In this document: in pieces, positions 1-5,738 of the stretch
Position numbering within the stretch: position 1 is the first letter of the stretch
How the letters are laid out: each line of letters starts with the position of its first letter
Notes under the pieces: generated by a model
What the model was told of the DNA's origin: nothing
The model's input: the letters and a program-made list of their open reading frames with translations, nothing else
The model's database searches: none
Translations under genes and position numbers: made by a program
Source of the DNA: Victivallaceae bacterium
GTDB taxonomy: Bacteria > Verrucomicrobiota > Lentisphaeria > Victivallales > Victivallaceae
Direction of reading: 5' to 3'
Length of the DNA stretch: 5,738 nucleotides
NCBI GenBank assembly: GCA_028698975.1
Contig: JAQVVK010000133.1
Location: 1-5,738 of the forward strand

Positions 1-1821
1 ATCGGCGGACTTGAAGTGTACGACCCGGGCGGGGTGCCGATGAGCGAACTCAGGCTTTGCCGTTTCGGGCGTGTCATGTGTGCGCTGGGGGCCTCGCGCG
101 GCATCGAGGCGGTTTCCGGATTGATCGCCAACCCGGATTTCCTTGCCCATGCGTCACGCATGACCGGTGAGTCTAAAGAGGTCATACTCAAGCGGTTTGA
201 TGAATACCGCCTCCGCCGTCTGCCCGGCGGACTGCCGGGGCCGGATTCGCCCGGCGTGCCGCCAGTGGTTGCGGCCGTGTTTGACGAGATCGACCGTCTG
301 CTGTCGCTTGTCGAGAGCGGCGACCTGCGCGGACTTTTCACTGCGGTTTTTGGCGGCGACGATTATCCGGCGGTGCGGGGCGTGCCGTTTGCCGACGAAC
401 TCATCGAAATGCGCGATGTGCTGGGTGTGTTTGAGCAGAGCGAAATCCTAACCGACGTCAAGGGAGCCAACCGGCTTGAGCTGTTGTGCGGCGAACTTGG
501 CGGTCGCCGGCTTTACGGCGTCCACGCCGCCCGCGCCTTGGGGGTCGAGGGGTTTCTTGAGCTGCCGTTTCTTGAACAACCCGAAGTTGTCATTTGCGGT
601 ATGAATTCCGGTTTTGTGCCGGAATCGGTTGAAAGCGGCAGTTTCCTAACCGACTCCACCCGCAGCGCGCTTGGCCTTGCCTGCGACAGCAAAAGACGCG
701 CCCGGGACGCCTTTCTCTTGGCCGGGGCTGAGGTGGCGGTGCCGGGGCCGCGGCTCTATTACATTGGCGCAAGGTTTGGCGCGACGGGTACGCCGCTGCG
801 CTTTTCGGTTTTTCTGTTTAACTGCGACGACCGGCAGCTGATCGAACGGGTCGAGCTCATGTTTGCCGACTCTCCGGCCGCCGAAACCGATGACGGCGCG
901 GCGGGCGAGTGTTTCGCTTTGCGTCCTGATTTCGGCCATGTGGCGCACCGGGACGACGCTCCGGTGTTGTCGGTTACCGATTTCAAGGTGTTGCTTGCCA
1001 ACCCGCTGGATTATTTTTTCTCGCGGGTCATGAAAATGGAGGAGATCGACTACTCGCAATGCGAACTCGACGCTCCCGGTTTCGGCACGATATGCCACCG
1101 CGCATTCGAGCTGCTCGACGAGACGGATTTTATGCGCGAGACCGCCGTGGCCGCCGGACTGCATACCGCGCTTGAACGCGCCTTTGCCGAAACTTTCGGC
1201 CGGCCGCTGCCGCCCATGCTTGAACTTCAACGCGATCAGATCGAGCAGAGAATGAATGCGGCGGCCGTCACGCTCAGTGCCGAATTGCGGCAGTTTCGCC
1301 GTATCGAGCGTGAATACAAACTTGGCGGCGGCGACGGCATACCGTTTGCCGGGGCGGTCATCAAGGGCAAGATCGACCGCATCGAGCTTTCGCATGACGG
1401 CAGGATACTGCGGCTGATCGACTTCAAGACTTCGGATCAGGCCAGTAAACCCGATGCCGCGCATCTGGGCGGTCGCCCCGGGGCAAAGCATTTCAACGAT
1501 CTGCAACTTCCGCTCTACCGTTTGCTGATCGTGCGCGACAAAGCGTTTCTGGCCGCCCACCCCGAGATCGATTTTGCCACGGTCGAGATACAGTGCGCTT
1601 ACTTTGTGCTGCCCAAAAACGTCAGCGATACCGCCGTGCTGGTTTGGGACGGTCTTGAAAATATGCTTGAACTTGCGGAGGATACCGCGATCAAGGTTGT
1701 GAAAACCGTCAAACGCCTGATGAAAGGCGAGTTGCCGCGCGGCGGATCTTCAACGTTTGCCCGGCTCATGATGCCGGAGCAGGAGACCGCGTTGCGGGGG
1801 GTGGTGTGGTATGACAAGTAG
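1..1821 (+). CDS. addB: AddB-like subunit of an AddAB/RecBCD-type helicase-nuclease, 5'-truncated by the window edge
   Basis: This reading frame is open from base 1, giving 606 residues before the TAG stop. The GTG at 16 is an internal valine, so the true start lies upstream; relatives of roughly 900-1100 residues suggest a few hundred N-terminal residues are missing. Window residues about 194-240 (VVICGMNSGFVPES, then FLTDS and a KRRARDAFLLA stretch) match the C-terminal part of the degenerate superfamily 1 helicase region of AddB proteins. Residues about 325-560 are a RecB-family PD-(D/E)XK nuclease: H366 in GTICHRAFE, D459 in GKIDRIE, D474 and K476 in IDFKT, and the Q502/Y506 motif QLPLYR. 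All core residues are present, so the nuclease is probably active. By family knowledge it cuts one strand at broken DNA ends while its partner unwinds. The usual AddB Fe-S cluster cysteines appear absent: the CP-FF site reads NPLDYFF and the C-terminal tail has no CxxC. The gene overlaps the addA-like gene by 11 bp. The family call is firm; the symbol addB rests on the pairing. Confidence 0.85.
   Translation: MGGLEVYDPGGVPMSELRLCRFGRVMCALGASRGIEAVSGLIANPDFLAHASRMTGESKEVILKRFDEYRLRRLPGGLPGPDSPGVPPVVAAVFDEIDRLLSLVESGDLRGLFTAVFGGDDYPAVRGVPFADELIEMRDVLGVFEQSEILTDVKGANRLELLCGELGGRRLYGVHAARALGVEGFLELPFLEQPEVVICGMNSGFVPESVESGSFLTDSTRSALGLACDSKRRARDAFLLAGAEVAVPGPRLYYIGARFGATGTPLRFSVFLFNCDDRQLIERVELMFADSPAAETDDGAAGECFALRPDFGHVAHRDDAPVLSVTDFKVLLANPLDYFFSRVMKMEEIDYSQCELDAPGFGTICHRAFELLDETDFMRETAVAAGLHTALERAFAETFGRPLPPMLELQRDQIEQRMNAAAVTLSAELRQFRRIEREYKLGGGDGIPFAGAVIKGKIDRIELSHDGRILRLIDFKTSDQASKPDAAHLGGRPGAKHFNDLQLPLYRLLIVRDKAFLAAHPEIDFATVEIQCAYFVLPKNVSDTAVLVWDGLENMLELAEDTAIKVVKTVKRLMKGELPRGGSSTFARLMMPEQETALRGVVWYDK
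1796..1821 (+). promoter_or_regulatory. addB/addA translational-coupling junction
   Basis: The addA start codon (1811-1813) lies inside addB, whose TAG stop is at 1819-1821, giving an 11-base overlap in a different frame. Only a G-rich run (GGGGGGTGG, 1796-1804) sits at ribosome-binding distance. A better-looking AGGAG at 1781-1785 is about 25 bases from the ATG, too far for normal pairing. This suggests that ribosomes finishing addB reinitiate at addA, which would keep the two subunits in step. The overlap is seen directly; the coupling is inferred. Confidence 0.5.
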
Positions 1822-4800
1822 CCGTTCATTTTTTTGCCACCGCGCCATCATGGCGTCCGCCGGCACCGGCAAAACGTTTCAGCTGGCCATGCGTTACATC
1901 GGTCTGCTTGAAGCCGGAGTCAGGCCGGGGGAGATCGCGGCTCTGACCTTCACCAACAAGGCGGCCGGTGAGATTATGGATAAGATCGTGACCCAGCTGG
2001 CCGAGCTGGCGGTCTCGCCGGAAAAATTGCGCGGATTTATTGCGGATGGGCTGTTGCCCGAAATGCCGCAAGACGCGCCGCCGCGTTTGTTGAGAACGCT
2101 CTTGAGCGGCCGCGACCGGCCTCAGATCGGCACTTTGGACAGTTTCTTTTTGCGGATTATACAGGGGTTTCCGTTTGAATGCGGCATTGCCGGAGCCGCC
2201 GCTTTGATCGACGAGGGCGACGACCGCCCCCGGCGCAACACGCTGCTTGAATTGATCGTTTCAGCCGACCGCAAGGAGCGCGACGAACTGCGGGAGCTGG
2301 TTAAAGAGGTGAGTTTCGGGGTGGAAAACCGTTCGCTTTATCAGGTGGTTTCCCAACTTTGCGAAAATATTTACCACGTTTACCGCATTGCTCCGAAACC
2401 CGAACTCTGGCAGGATTCGGCTTTGGTTTGGCCTGATTTCGATCCGGGGTGGATACTCAAGGGAGATGAACTTGAGCTTTTGCATGATAGTTACGCTCCG
2501 ATGGTGGAAGCGCGGCTCGGCGATGCCGATTCGCGTCTGCTGAGTAAATTTTACGCGCTTGCCGAAGCTCTCGTCACTTCGGGGCGGCGGCACGAACTCG
2601 ACAAAGAAGTGCTCGCCTTGCTGGAGAAGTTGACCGCCGACGGCGCAACTTGGATTTACGACAACTCGGAAAAACTTGACTTCTCTTTCGCCCGGGGCAA
2701 ATATACGCTTTCCGGCGAACCGCTGGCGATGACCCGTCGTATTGTGCGCCATTTGGCCGCCGTCGAATTTGCCCGTCTGCGGCAGCGTACACTGGCCGCC
2801 TATGATTTGATGCGGCGTTTTGACCGGCTGTATGGCCGCCGGGTGCGGGCGGCCGGCAAACTTACTTTCGGCGATGTGCAGTTTTTGTTGATCGACCCGA
2901 AAACCGGCCGGGCGCGTGAATTTCTGACCGGCGGCGAAGTCGGGGAGCGGCTCGACGCGGCATGCGGCCACTATCTTGTCGATGAATTTCAGGACACTTC
3001 CGACGGCCAGTGGCAGGTGATCGAAAATTTGATAGACGAGGTCGTCTACGGCTCCGCCGACCGCTTCCGCAGTTTCTTTTACGTCGGCGACATCAAACAG
3101 TCGATCTACCAGTGGCGCGAAGGCAACCCCGAACTTTTCAACCGGGTGCTGCGCCGCTACGCCGGGGCGGTGGAGGAAAAGAGCATGACCAAGTCTTTTC
3201 GCTCCGCTCCGCCGGTGATCGAGGCGGTCAATCAGGTGTTTTCGTTTCCGTCGGCGTTTGAGTCGCCGCATGTGGCGGCGGCGTTGGAGCGGATGGAGTT
3301 CAAGAGGCATGACACCGCCCGGAAAGAGGCTCCGGGATTTGCCGCGTTGTGGCAGTTGCCCCGCTGCGAAAAAAAGGAAGAATTGCGTTTGCGGGCCGAG
3401 ATGATCCGCCGGGTGGTGCGCCATATAGATCCGTTTGGCGCGGGGCGCGAACTGAGCGTCGGCGTGCTGGTGCGCACCAATCCGGTGGCCGCCGGACTGG
3501 CCGATCAGCTTTTGGCTCTCGACCGGGAATGCCGCTCCGCCGACGAAGTTCCGTTGGCGGTATCGATCGACGGGTCGCTTCGCACTACCGACAGTGCCGC
3601 AAGCGTTGCGTTTCTGGAATTGCTCAAATTGGCGGCTCACCCCGGCGACCCCGAGGCGGCGGGATTTGTCGAAATGCTGGAGCTGGGCGGTCGTCGGCTT
3701 GACCGCTCCAGCCTGATGGAGCGGTTGAAGTTGACTGGTTCGCTGGAAAGCGGTATCCGTGACCTTGTGTCCGGAGCCGGGTATGTCGCCGCTGTAGACC
3801 GTTTTGTCTTGGCTTTCGGCGGAGAACTCGCTTGTTTCGACCGGGGACGGCTGGAACTTCTGCGCGACTGCGCCTTGGCGTTTGACCGCGACGACGGCGG
3901 CACCATCGATGAATTTCTGGCGGCGGCGGCCCGTTATAAGGCCGGGGGCAGCTCGATACGGCACACCGTGCAGTTTATGACCCTGCACAAGTCGAAAGGA
4001 CTTGATTTCGATGTGGTGATCTTGCCCGGGCCGTACAGTACGGACGGTATCGACGTGGCAGATTCCGGCGGGCTGGAGATGGAGCGCAACGCCGACGGCA
4101 TGGCGGAGTGGATCGGGTTTGCCCCGGTTCGCAAACTCGCGCCGCTTCTGCCGCCATTTGATTTGCTTGACGGCGAGATGCGCCGCCGCGCCGCCTATGA
4201 GAACTGCTGTCTCATGTATGTCGGCATGACCCGTGCCCGCCACGGACTTTATATGTTTGCGACCGCCCCGGCTTCAAAGTCGCATGTCGTGCGTATGGAC
4301 GACCTCCTGCTTAATACGCTTCACGGCGCCCCCGCGGCTTCCCGGCTCAACTGCGGCGCGGCCGCCGGGTGGTTTGACGACCTTTGCCGCGACGGAGAAA
4401 ACAGCGCTCCGGAGCTGGAATATGCGGTCGGCGCAGGTGACTGGTTTGAAAATATGACTTCCGCCGGTGAAAAGAAGGCCGCAACTTCCGTCACCGAGGC
4501 GTACAAGCGGCGGCTGGTCGGCGCGTTTCAGCCGGAAAAGGTCGAACTGGTGCCGCCCCGGGTGCGCGAACGCCTTCTGGCGTCGAAAGCCGATGACGCT
4601 CCGCCTCCGGCGGCGTGGCGTTTCGCCGACTCCCGCGCCGCCGAGCTTGGGACTGCGCTGCATGAATTCATGGCGCATTTCGGATTTGCCGATGACGGGC
4701 TGCCGGAAGTGTTCCCGGCGGGAGAGGCTGGCGAGCTGTTGCGCGGAGCGTTTGCCGCGCCGGAGTTTTGCCGTCTGCTGAGTCGAAATTCGTTGAACCG

Positions 4801-5095
4801 GGTTGAACTATGGCGCGAGAAACGTTTTCTGGCCGGGAACTCCGACGGCAATGTGTTGTCTGGCACTTTTGACCGGGTGCAGATCGAATACGACTCCAAC
4901 AATCTCCCGGCAGGCGCGGTCATCATTGATTATAAAAGCGACGCCGACTCCACGGTGCAGGGGCTGCGCGAACGCCACTCGACCCAGTTGCGGTTGTATC
5001 GCTATGCTCTTTCGCGGTTGATCGGGCTGGACGAGCATCTGATCGCCTGCCGTTTGGCCGCGCTGCGCGGCGGCGCGGTGGTGGAGATCGATTAA
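1811..5095 (+). CDS. addA: AddA-like UvrD/Rep-family helicase with C-terminal PD-(D/E)XK nuclease
   Basis: A complete 1094-residue protein, close to the usual AddA length of about 1100-1250. The superfamily 1A helicase motifs appear in order: Walker A ASAGTGKT (15-22), motif Ia LTFTNKAAGEI (45-55), Walker B VDEFQDTS (D391, E392), motif III VGDIKQSIYQWR (425-436), motif IV MTKSFRS (459-465), motif V TLHKSKGLDFDVV (724-736) and motif VI YVGMTRAR (803-810, R808 and R810). The C-terminal nuclease is intact: H951 in GTALHEF, D1021 in GTFDRVQ, D1040 and K1042 in IDYKSD, Q1059 and Y1063 in QLRLYR. By family knowledge it is the 3'-5' motor and one of the two nucleases of a break-resection complex that feeds RecA. 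ATG 1811 is preferred because it overlaps the addB stop by 11 bp. The next ATG, at 1850, would start the protein one residue before Walker A. Even from 1811 only 14 residues precede Walker A, so the usual upstream Q motif is missing. The protein ends soon after the nuclease, within a 14-bp palindrome. RecB is the alternative name; two nuclease-bearing subunits favour AddA. Confidence 0.9.
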   Translation: MTSSRSFFCHRAIMASAGTGKTFQLAMRYIGLLEAGVRPGEIAALTFTNKAAGEIMDKIVTQLAELAVSPEKLRGFIADGLLPEMPQDAPPRLLRTLLSGRDRPQIGTLDSFFLRIIQGFPFECGIAGAAALIDEGDDRPRRNTLLELIVSADRKERDELRELVKEVSFGVENRSLYQVVSQLCENIYHVYRIAPKPELWQDSALVWPDFDPGWILKGDELELLHDSYAPMVEARLGDADSRLLSKFYALAEALVTSGRRHELDKEVLALLEKLTADGATWIYDNSEKLDFSFARGKYTLSGEPLAMTRRIVRHLAAVEFARLRQRTLAAYDLMRRFDRLYGRRVRAAGKLTFGDVQFLLIDPKTGRAREFLTGGEVGERLDAACGHYLVDEFQDTSDGQWQVIENLIDEVVYGSADRFRSFFYVGDIKQSIYQWREGNPELFNRVLRRYAGAVEEKSMTKSFRSAPPVIEAVNQVFSFPSAFESPHVAAALERMEFKRHDTARKEAPGFAALWQLPRCEKKEELRLRAEMIRRVVRHIDPFGAGRELSVGVLVRTNPVAAGLADQLLALDRECRSADEVPLAVSIDGSLRTTDSAASVAFLELLKLAAHPGDPEAAGFVEMLELGGRRLDRSSLMERLKLTGSLESGIRDLVSGAGYVAAVDRFVLAFGGELACFDRGRLELLRDCALAFDRDDGGTIDEFLAAAARYKAGGSSIRHTVQFMTLHKSKGLDFDVVILPGPYSTDGIDVADSGGLEMERNADGMAEWIGFAPVRKLAPLLPPFDLLDGEMRRRAAYENCCLMYVGMTRARHGLYMFATAPASKSHVVRMDDLLLNTLHGAPAASRLNCGAAAGWFDDLCRDGENSAPELEYAVGAGDWFENMTSAGEKKAATSVTEAYKRRLVGAFQPEKVELVPPRVRERLLASKADDAPPPAAWRFADSRAAELGTALHEFMAHFGFADDGLPEVFPAGEAGELLRGAFAAPEFCRLLSRNSLNRVELWREKRFLAGNSDGNVLSGTFDRVQIEYDSNNLPAGAVIIDYKSDADSTVQGLRERHSTQLRLYRYALSRLIGLDEHLIACRLAALRGGAVVEID

Positions 5096-5100
5096 TCGAT
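5087..5100. repeat. 14-bp perfect palindrome over the addA stop codon
   Basis: ATCGATTAATCGAT reads the same on both strands and is centred on the addA TAA stop (5093-5095). It belongs to a cluster of ATCGA-containing words that continues through the hairpin at 5112-5131 and the ends of the element at 5123-5282. It has no spacer, so it is more likely a duplex-DNA palindrome or the remains of a repeat end than a terminator hairpin. Confidence 0.5.
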
Positions 5101-5111
5101 TGCGATCAGGC

Positions 5112-5131
5112 ATCGACTATAACTAGTCGAT
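5112..5131. repeat. Hairpin of 8-bp arms carrying the element's terminal motif; weak terminator candidate
   Basis: ATCGACTA (5112-5119) and TAGTCGAT (5124-5131) are perfect inverted copies with a TAAC loop. The right arm is also the left end of the 160-bp element, and the left arm repeats the word at the element's right end. It lies 17 bases after the addA stop. For addA transcripts the stem is followed by TCAAAAATTT rather than a proper U run, so intrinsic termination would be poor. It may instead be a relic of an earlier insertion of the same kind of repeat end. Confidence 0.5.
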
Positions 5132-5282
5132 TCAAAAATTTGCAATTTTAGTATTCCATTTTGTGCGACTTACACCCTCTTTTGAGCGTCTTTGGCGTCA
5201 ACGACAAACTCGTGTACTTGAGTACACGTCGCTTATGTTTCCTAAAAGACCTCTCGAAATAGGGTTTTGCATAATCGACTAG
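5123..5282. repeat. Palindromic intergenic element with 10-bp terminal inverted repeats (MITE/REP-like)
   Basis: The ends are perfect inverted repeats: CTAGTCGATT (5123-5132) and AATCGACTAG (5273-5282). Inside, 5174-5193 and 5245-5265 form an imperfect inverted repeat (about 17 of 21 positions match when one base is skipped), and these enclose the perfect palindrome at 5211-5228. The left part is strongly AT-rich (6 G/C in 30 bases at 5131-5160) with a small AAAATT-TGC-AATTTT inverted repeat at 5135-5149, in contrast to the GC-rich genes. The right end abuts the hpt stop codon, and the element fills nearly all the space between the convergent genes. No transposase is present, so any movement would depend on one elsewhere. 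A target-site duplication is not clear; CTAG is palindromic and cannot settle the boundary. Alternatives are a REP/BIME-type repeat, a bidirectional terminator or a structured RNA. The symmetry is seen directly; mobility is inferred. Confidence 0.6.
5211..5228. repeat. Perfect 18-bp inner palindrome within the intergenic element
   Basis: CGTGTACTTGAGTACACG has 8-bp perfect arms (CGTGTACT and AGTACACG) around a TG centre; as RNA it would form a 7-8 bp stem with a short loop. It lies in the loop enclosed by the imperfect stem 5174-5193/5245-5265. No U run follows on either strand, so it is not a standard intrinsic terminator by itself. It could be the tip of a long RNA or DNA hairpin, or a binding site for a dimeric protein. 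Confidence 0.6.
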
Positions 5283-5738
5283 CTAATCCAGCGCGGCGAT
5301 GCAGCCGAGGTGGCGGAAACACTCGCAGGAATCCATGCCGCAGCCGATCAGGTAACGGTCGGGCGCGACAAAACCGGTCCAGTCGGCATGGTCGATACCG
5401 GCGGGGCGGGCGACCGCTTTGCTCACCAGCACCGCCGAACGCACACTGTCGGCCCCCCGCGAAATCATAAGCGGCAAAAGCATTTTAAATGTGCGTCCTG
5501 AGTCAAGCACCTCGTCAACCAATAGTATATTGCGGCCCTTGACCGGCAGTTTCAGATCGGCGCGAAAAGCCATATTGCCGTTGCTCCGGTCGTGTTCGTA
5601 ACTTGATATGGCCAGCGTGTCGATGTAGAGGTCTTTTAATTTCAGGCGTCGGCTTAGCGCCGCGCCGAAAAACAATCCGCCGTTGAGCACGACTGCGACC
5701 GTAAGCGGTTTCCCCGCGTAGAAACGGGTGATCTCGGC
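5283..5738 (-). CDS. hpt: Hypoxanthine (guanine) phosphoribosyltransferase, N-terminus beyond the window
   Basis: This minus-strand frame is open to the window edge and encodes 151 residues. About 30 N-terminal residues are probably missing, judging from a usual length near 175-185. The GTG at 5690 is an internal valine (VAVVLNGGLFFGA), not a start. Hpt hallmarks are the LNGG turn (18-21), the flexible-loop SSY (45-47), the PRPP-binding motif LLVDEVLDSGRT (72-83, acidic pair D75/E76), the purine-contacting K107 in VSKAVAR, and the C-terminal GFVAPDRYLIGCGMD (122-136) followed by FRHL. By family knowledge it is a cytoplasmic enzyme that transfers phosphoribose from PRPP to hypoxanthine or guanine, giving IMP or GMP in purine salvage. 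The protein stops a few residues after RHLGCIAAL, slightly shorter than E. coli Hpt as I recall it, and the 160-bp element begins directly after its stop. It converges on addBA and shows no functional link to it. Its promoter lies outside the window. Confidence 0.92.
   Translation of the reverse strand, partial: AEITRFYAGKPLTVAVVLNGGLFFGAALSRRLKLKDLYIDTLAISSYEHDRSNGNMAFRADLKLPVKGRNILLVDEVLDSGRTFKMLLPLMISRGADSVRSAVLVSKAVARPAGIDHADWTGFVAPDRYLIGCGMDSCECFRHLGCIAALD

Noticed and set aside
16..18. GTG as the start of the first gene
   Set aside because: The frame is open from base 1 and the protein would lack most of the AddB helicase-like region. The codon is read as an internal valine.
646..1560. 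304-codon open frame on the minus strand opposite addB
   Set aside because: It overlaps the intact AddB nuclease coding sequence, shows no family motifs and has the same antisense composition artefact.
2261..4243. Very long open frame (660 codons) on the minus strand opposite addA
   Set aside because: The plus strand here encodes every expected helicase motif in order. The antisense translation has no recognisable domain and is rich in H, R, Q and G, as expected from the reverse complement of GC-rich coding sequence.
1..5095. A defence-type helicase-nuclease system
   Set aside because: The two proteins match housekeeping AddAB recombination subunits in size, order and motifs. No restriction, methylase, toxin or other defence gene is visible beside them.
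5096..5282. A strong intrinsic terminator or riboswitch between addA and hpt
   Set aside because: Several hairpins are present, but none is followed by a clear U run on either strand, and the space lies downstream of both genes, where a riboswitch controlling either one would not be expected.
5688..5690. GTG as the start of hpt
   Set aside because: The frame continues in the upstream direction to the window edge with typical Hpt residues before the LNGG motif, so the codon is an internal valine.

Overview
The window (about 5.7 kb, GC-rich in the genes) looks like a chromosomal segment of a high-GC bacterium. I lean towards the PVC group (Lentisphaerota/Verrucomicrobia/Planctomycetes-like) from the style of the two recombination proteins. 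That is an impression from sequence style, not a placement by search. There are no phage, plasmid or transposase genes.

Positions 1-1821 and 1811-5095 (+ strand) form a two-gene, translationally overlapped operon for an AddAB-type (RecBCD-like) double-strand-break processing complex. The first gene is the 3' two thirds of an AddB-like subunit, running in from before the window. It has a degenerate superfamily 1 helicase-like region followed by a RecB-family PD-(D/E)XK nuclease domain with all core residues present. The second gene is a complete AddA-like subunit: a UvrD/Rep-type superfamily 1A helicase with all main helicase motifs and its own intact PD-(D/E)XK nuclease at the C-terminus. Together they would unwind and resect broken DNA ends, with one nuclease for each strand, to prepare 3' ends for RecA.

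Positions 5096-5282 are a short AT-rich intergenic space between convergent genes. It holds a structured palindromic element of about 160 bp (5123-5282). The element has perfect 10-bp terminal inverted repeats, an imperfect internal long stem and a perfect 18-bp inner palindrome. A further hairpin carrying the same terminal motif lies just outside its left end, and a 14-bp palindrome overlaps the addA stop codon. This looks like a small non-autonomous (MITE/REP-like) repeat, and it is the least explained part of the window.

Positions 5283-5738 (- strand) are the 3' part of hpt, hypoxanthine (guanine) phosphoribosyltransferase of purine salvage, which runs off the right edge. It converges on the addBA operon and is not functionally linked to it in any visible way.

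No rRNA, tRNA, CRISPR array or recognisable riboswitch was seen. I found no convincing new defence or enzymatic system. The best candidates for follow-up are the intergenic element and the unusual features of the AddAB pair: no Fe-S cysteines in AddB and no Q motif in AddA.
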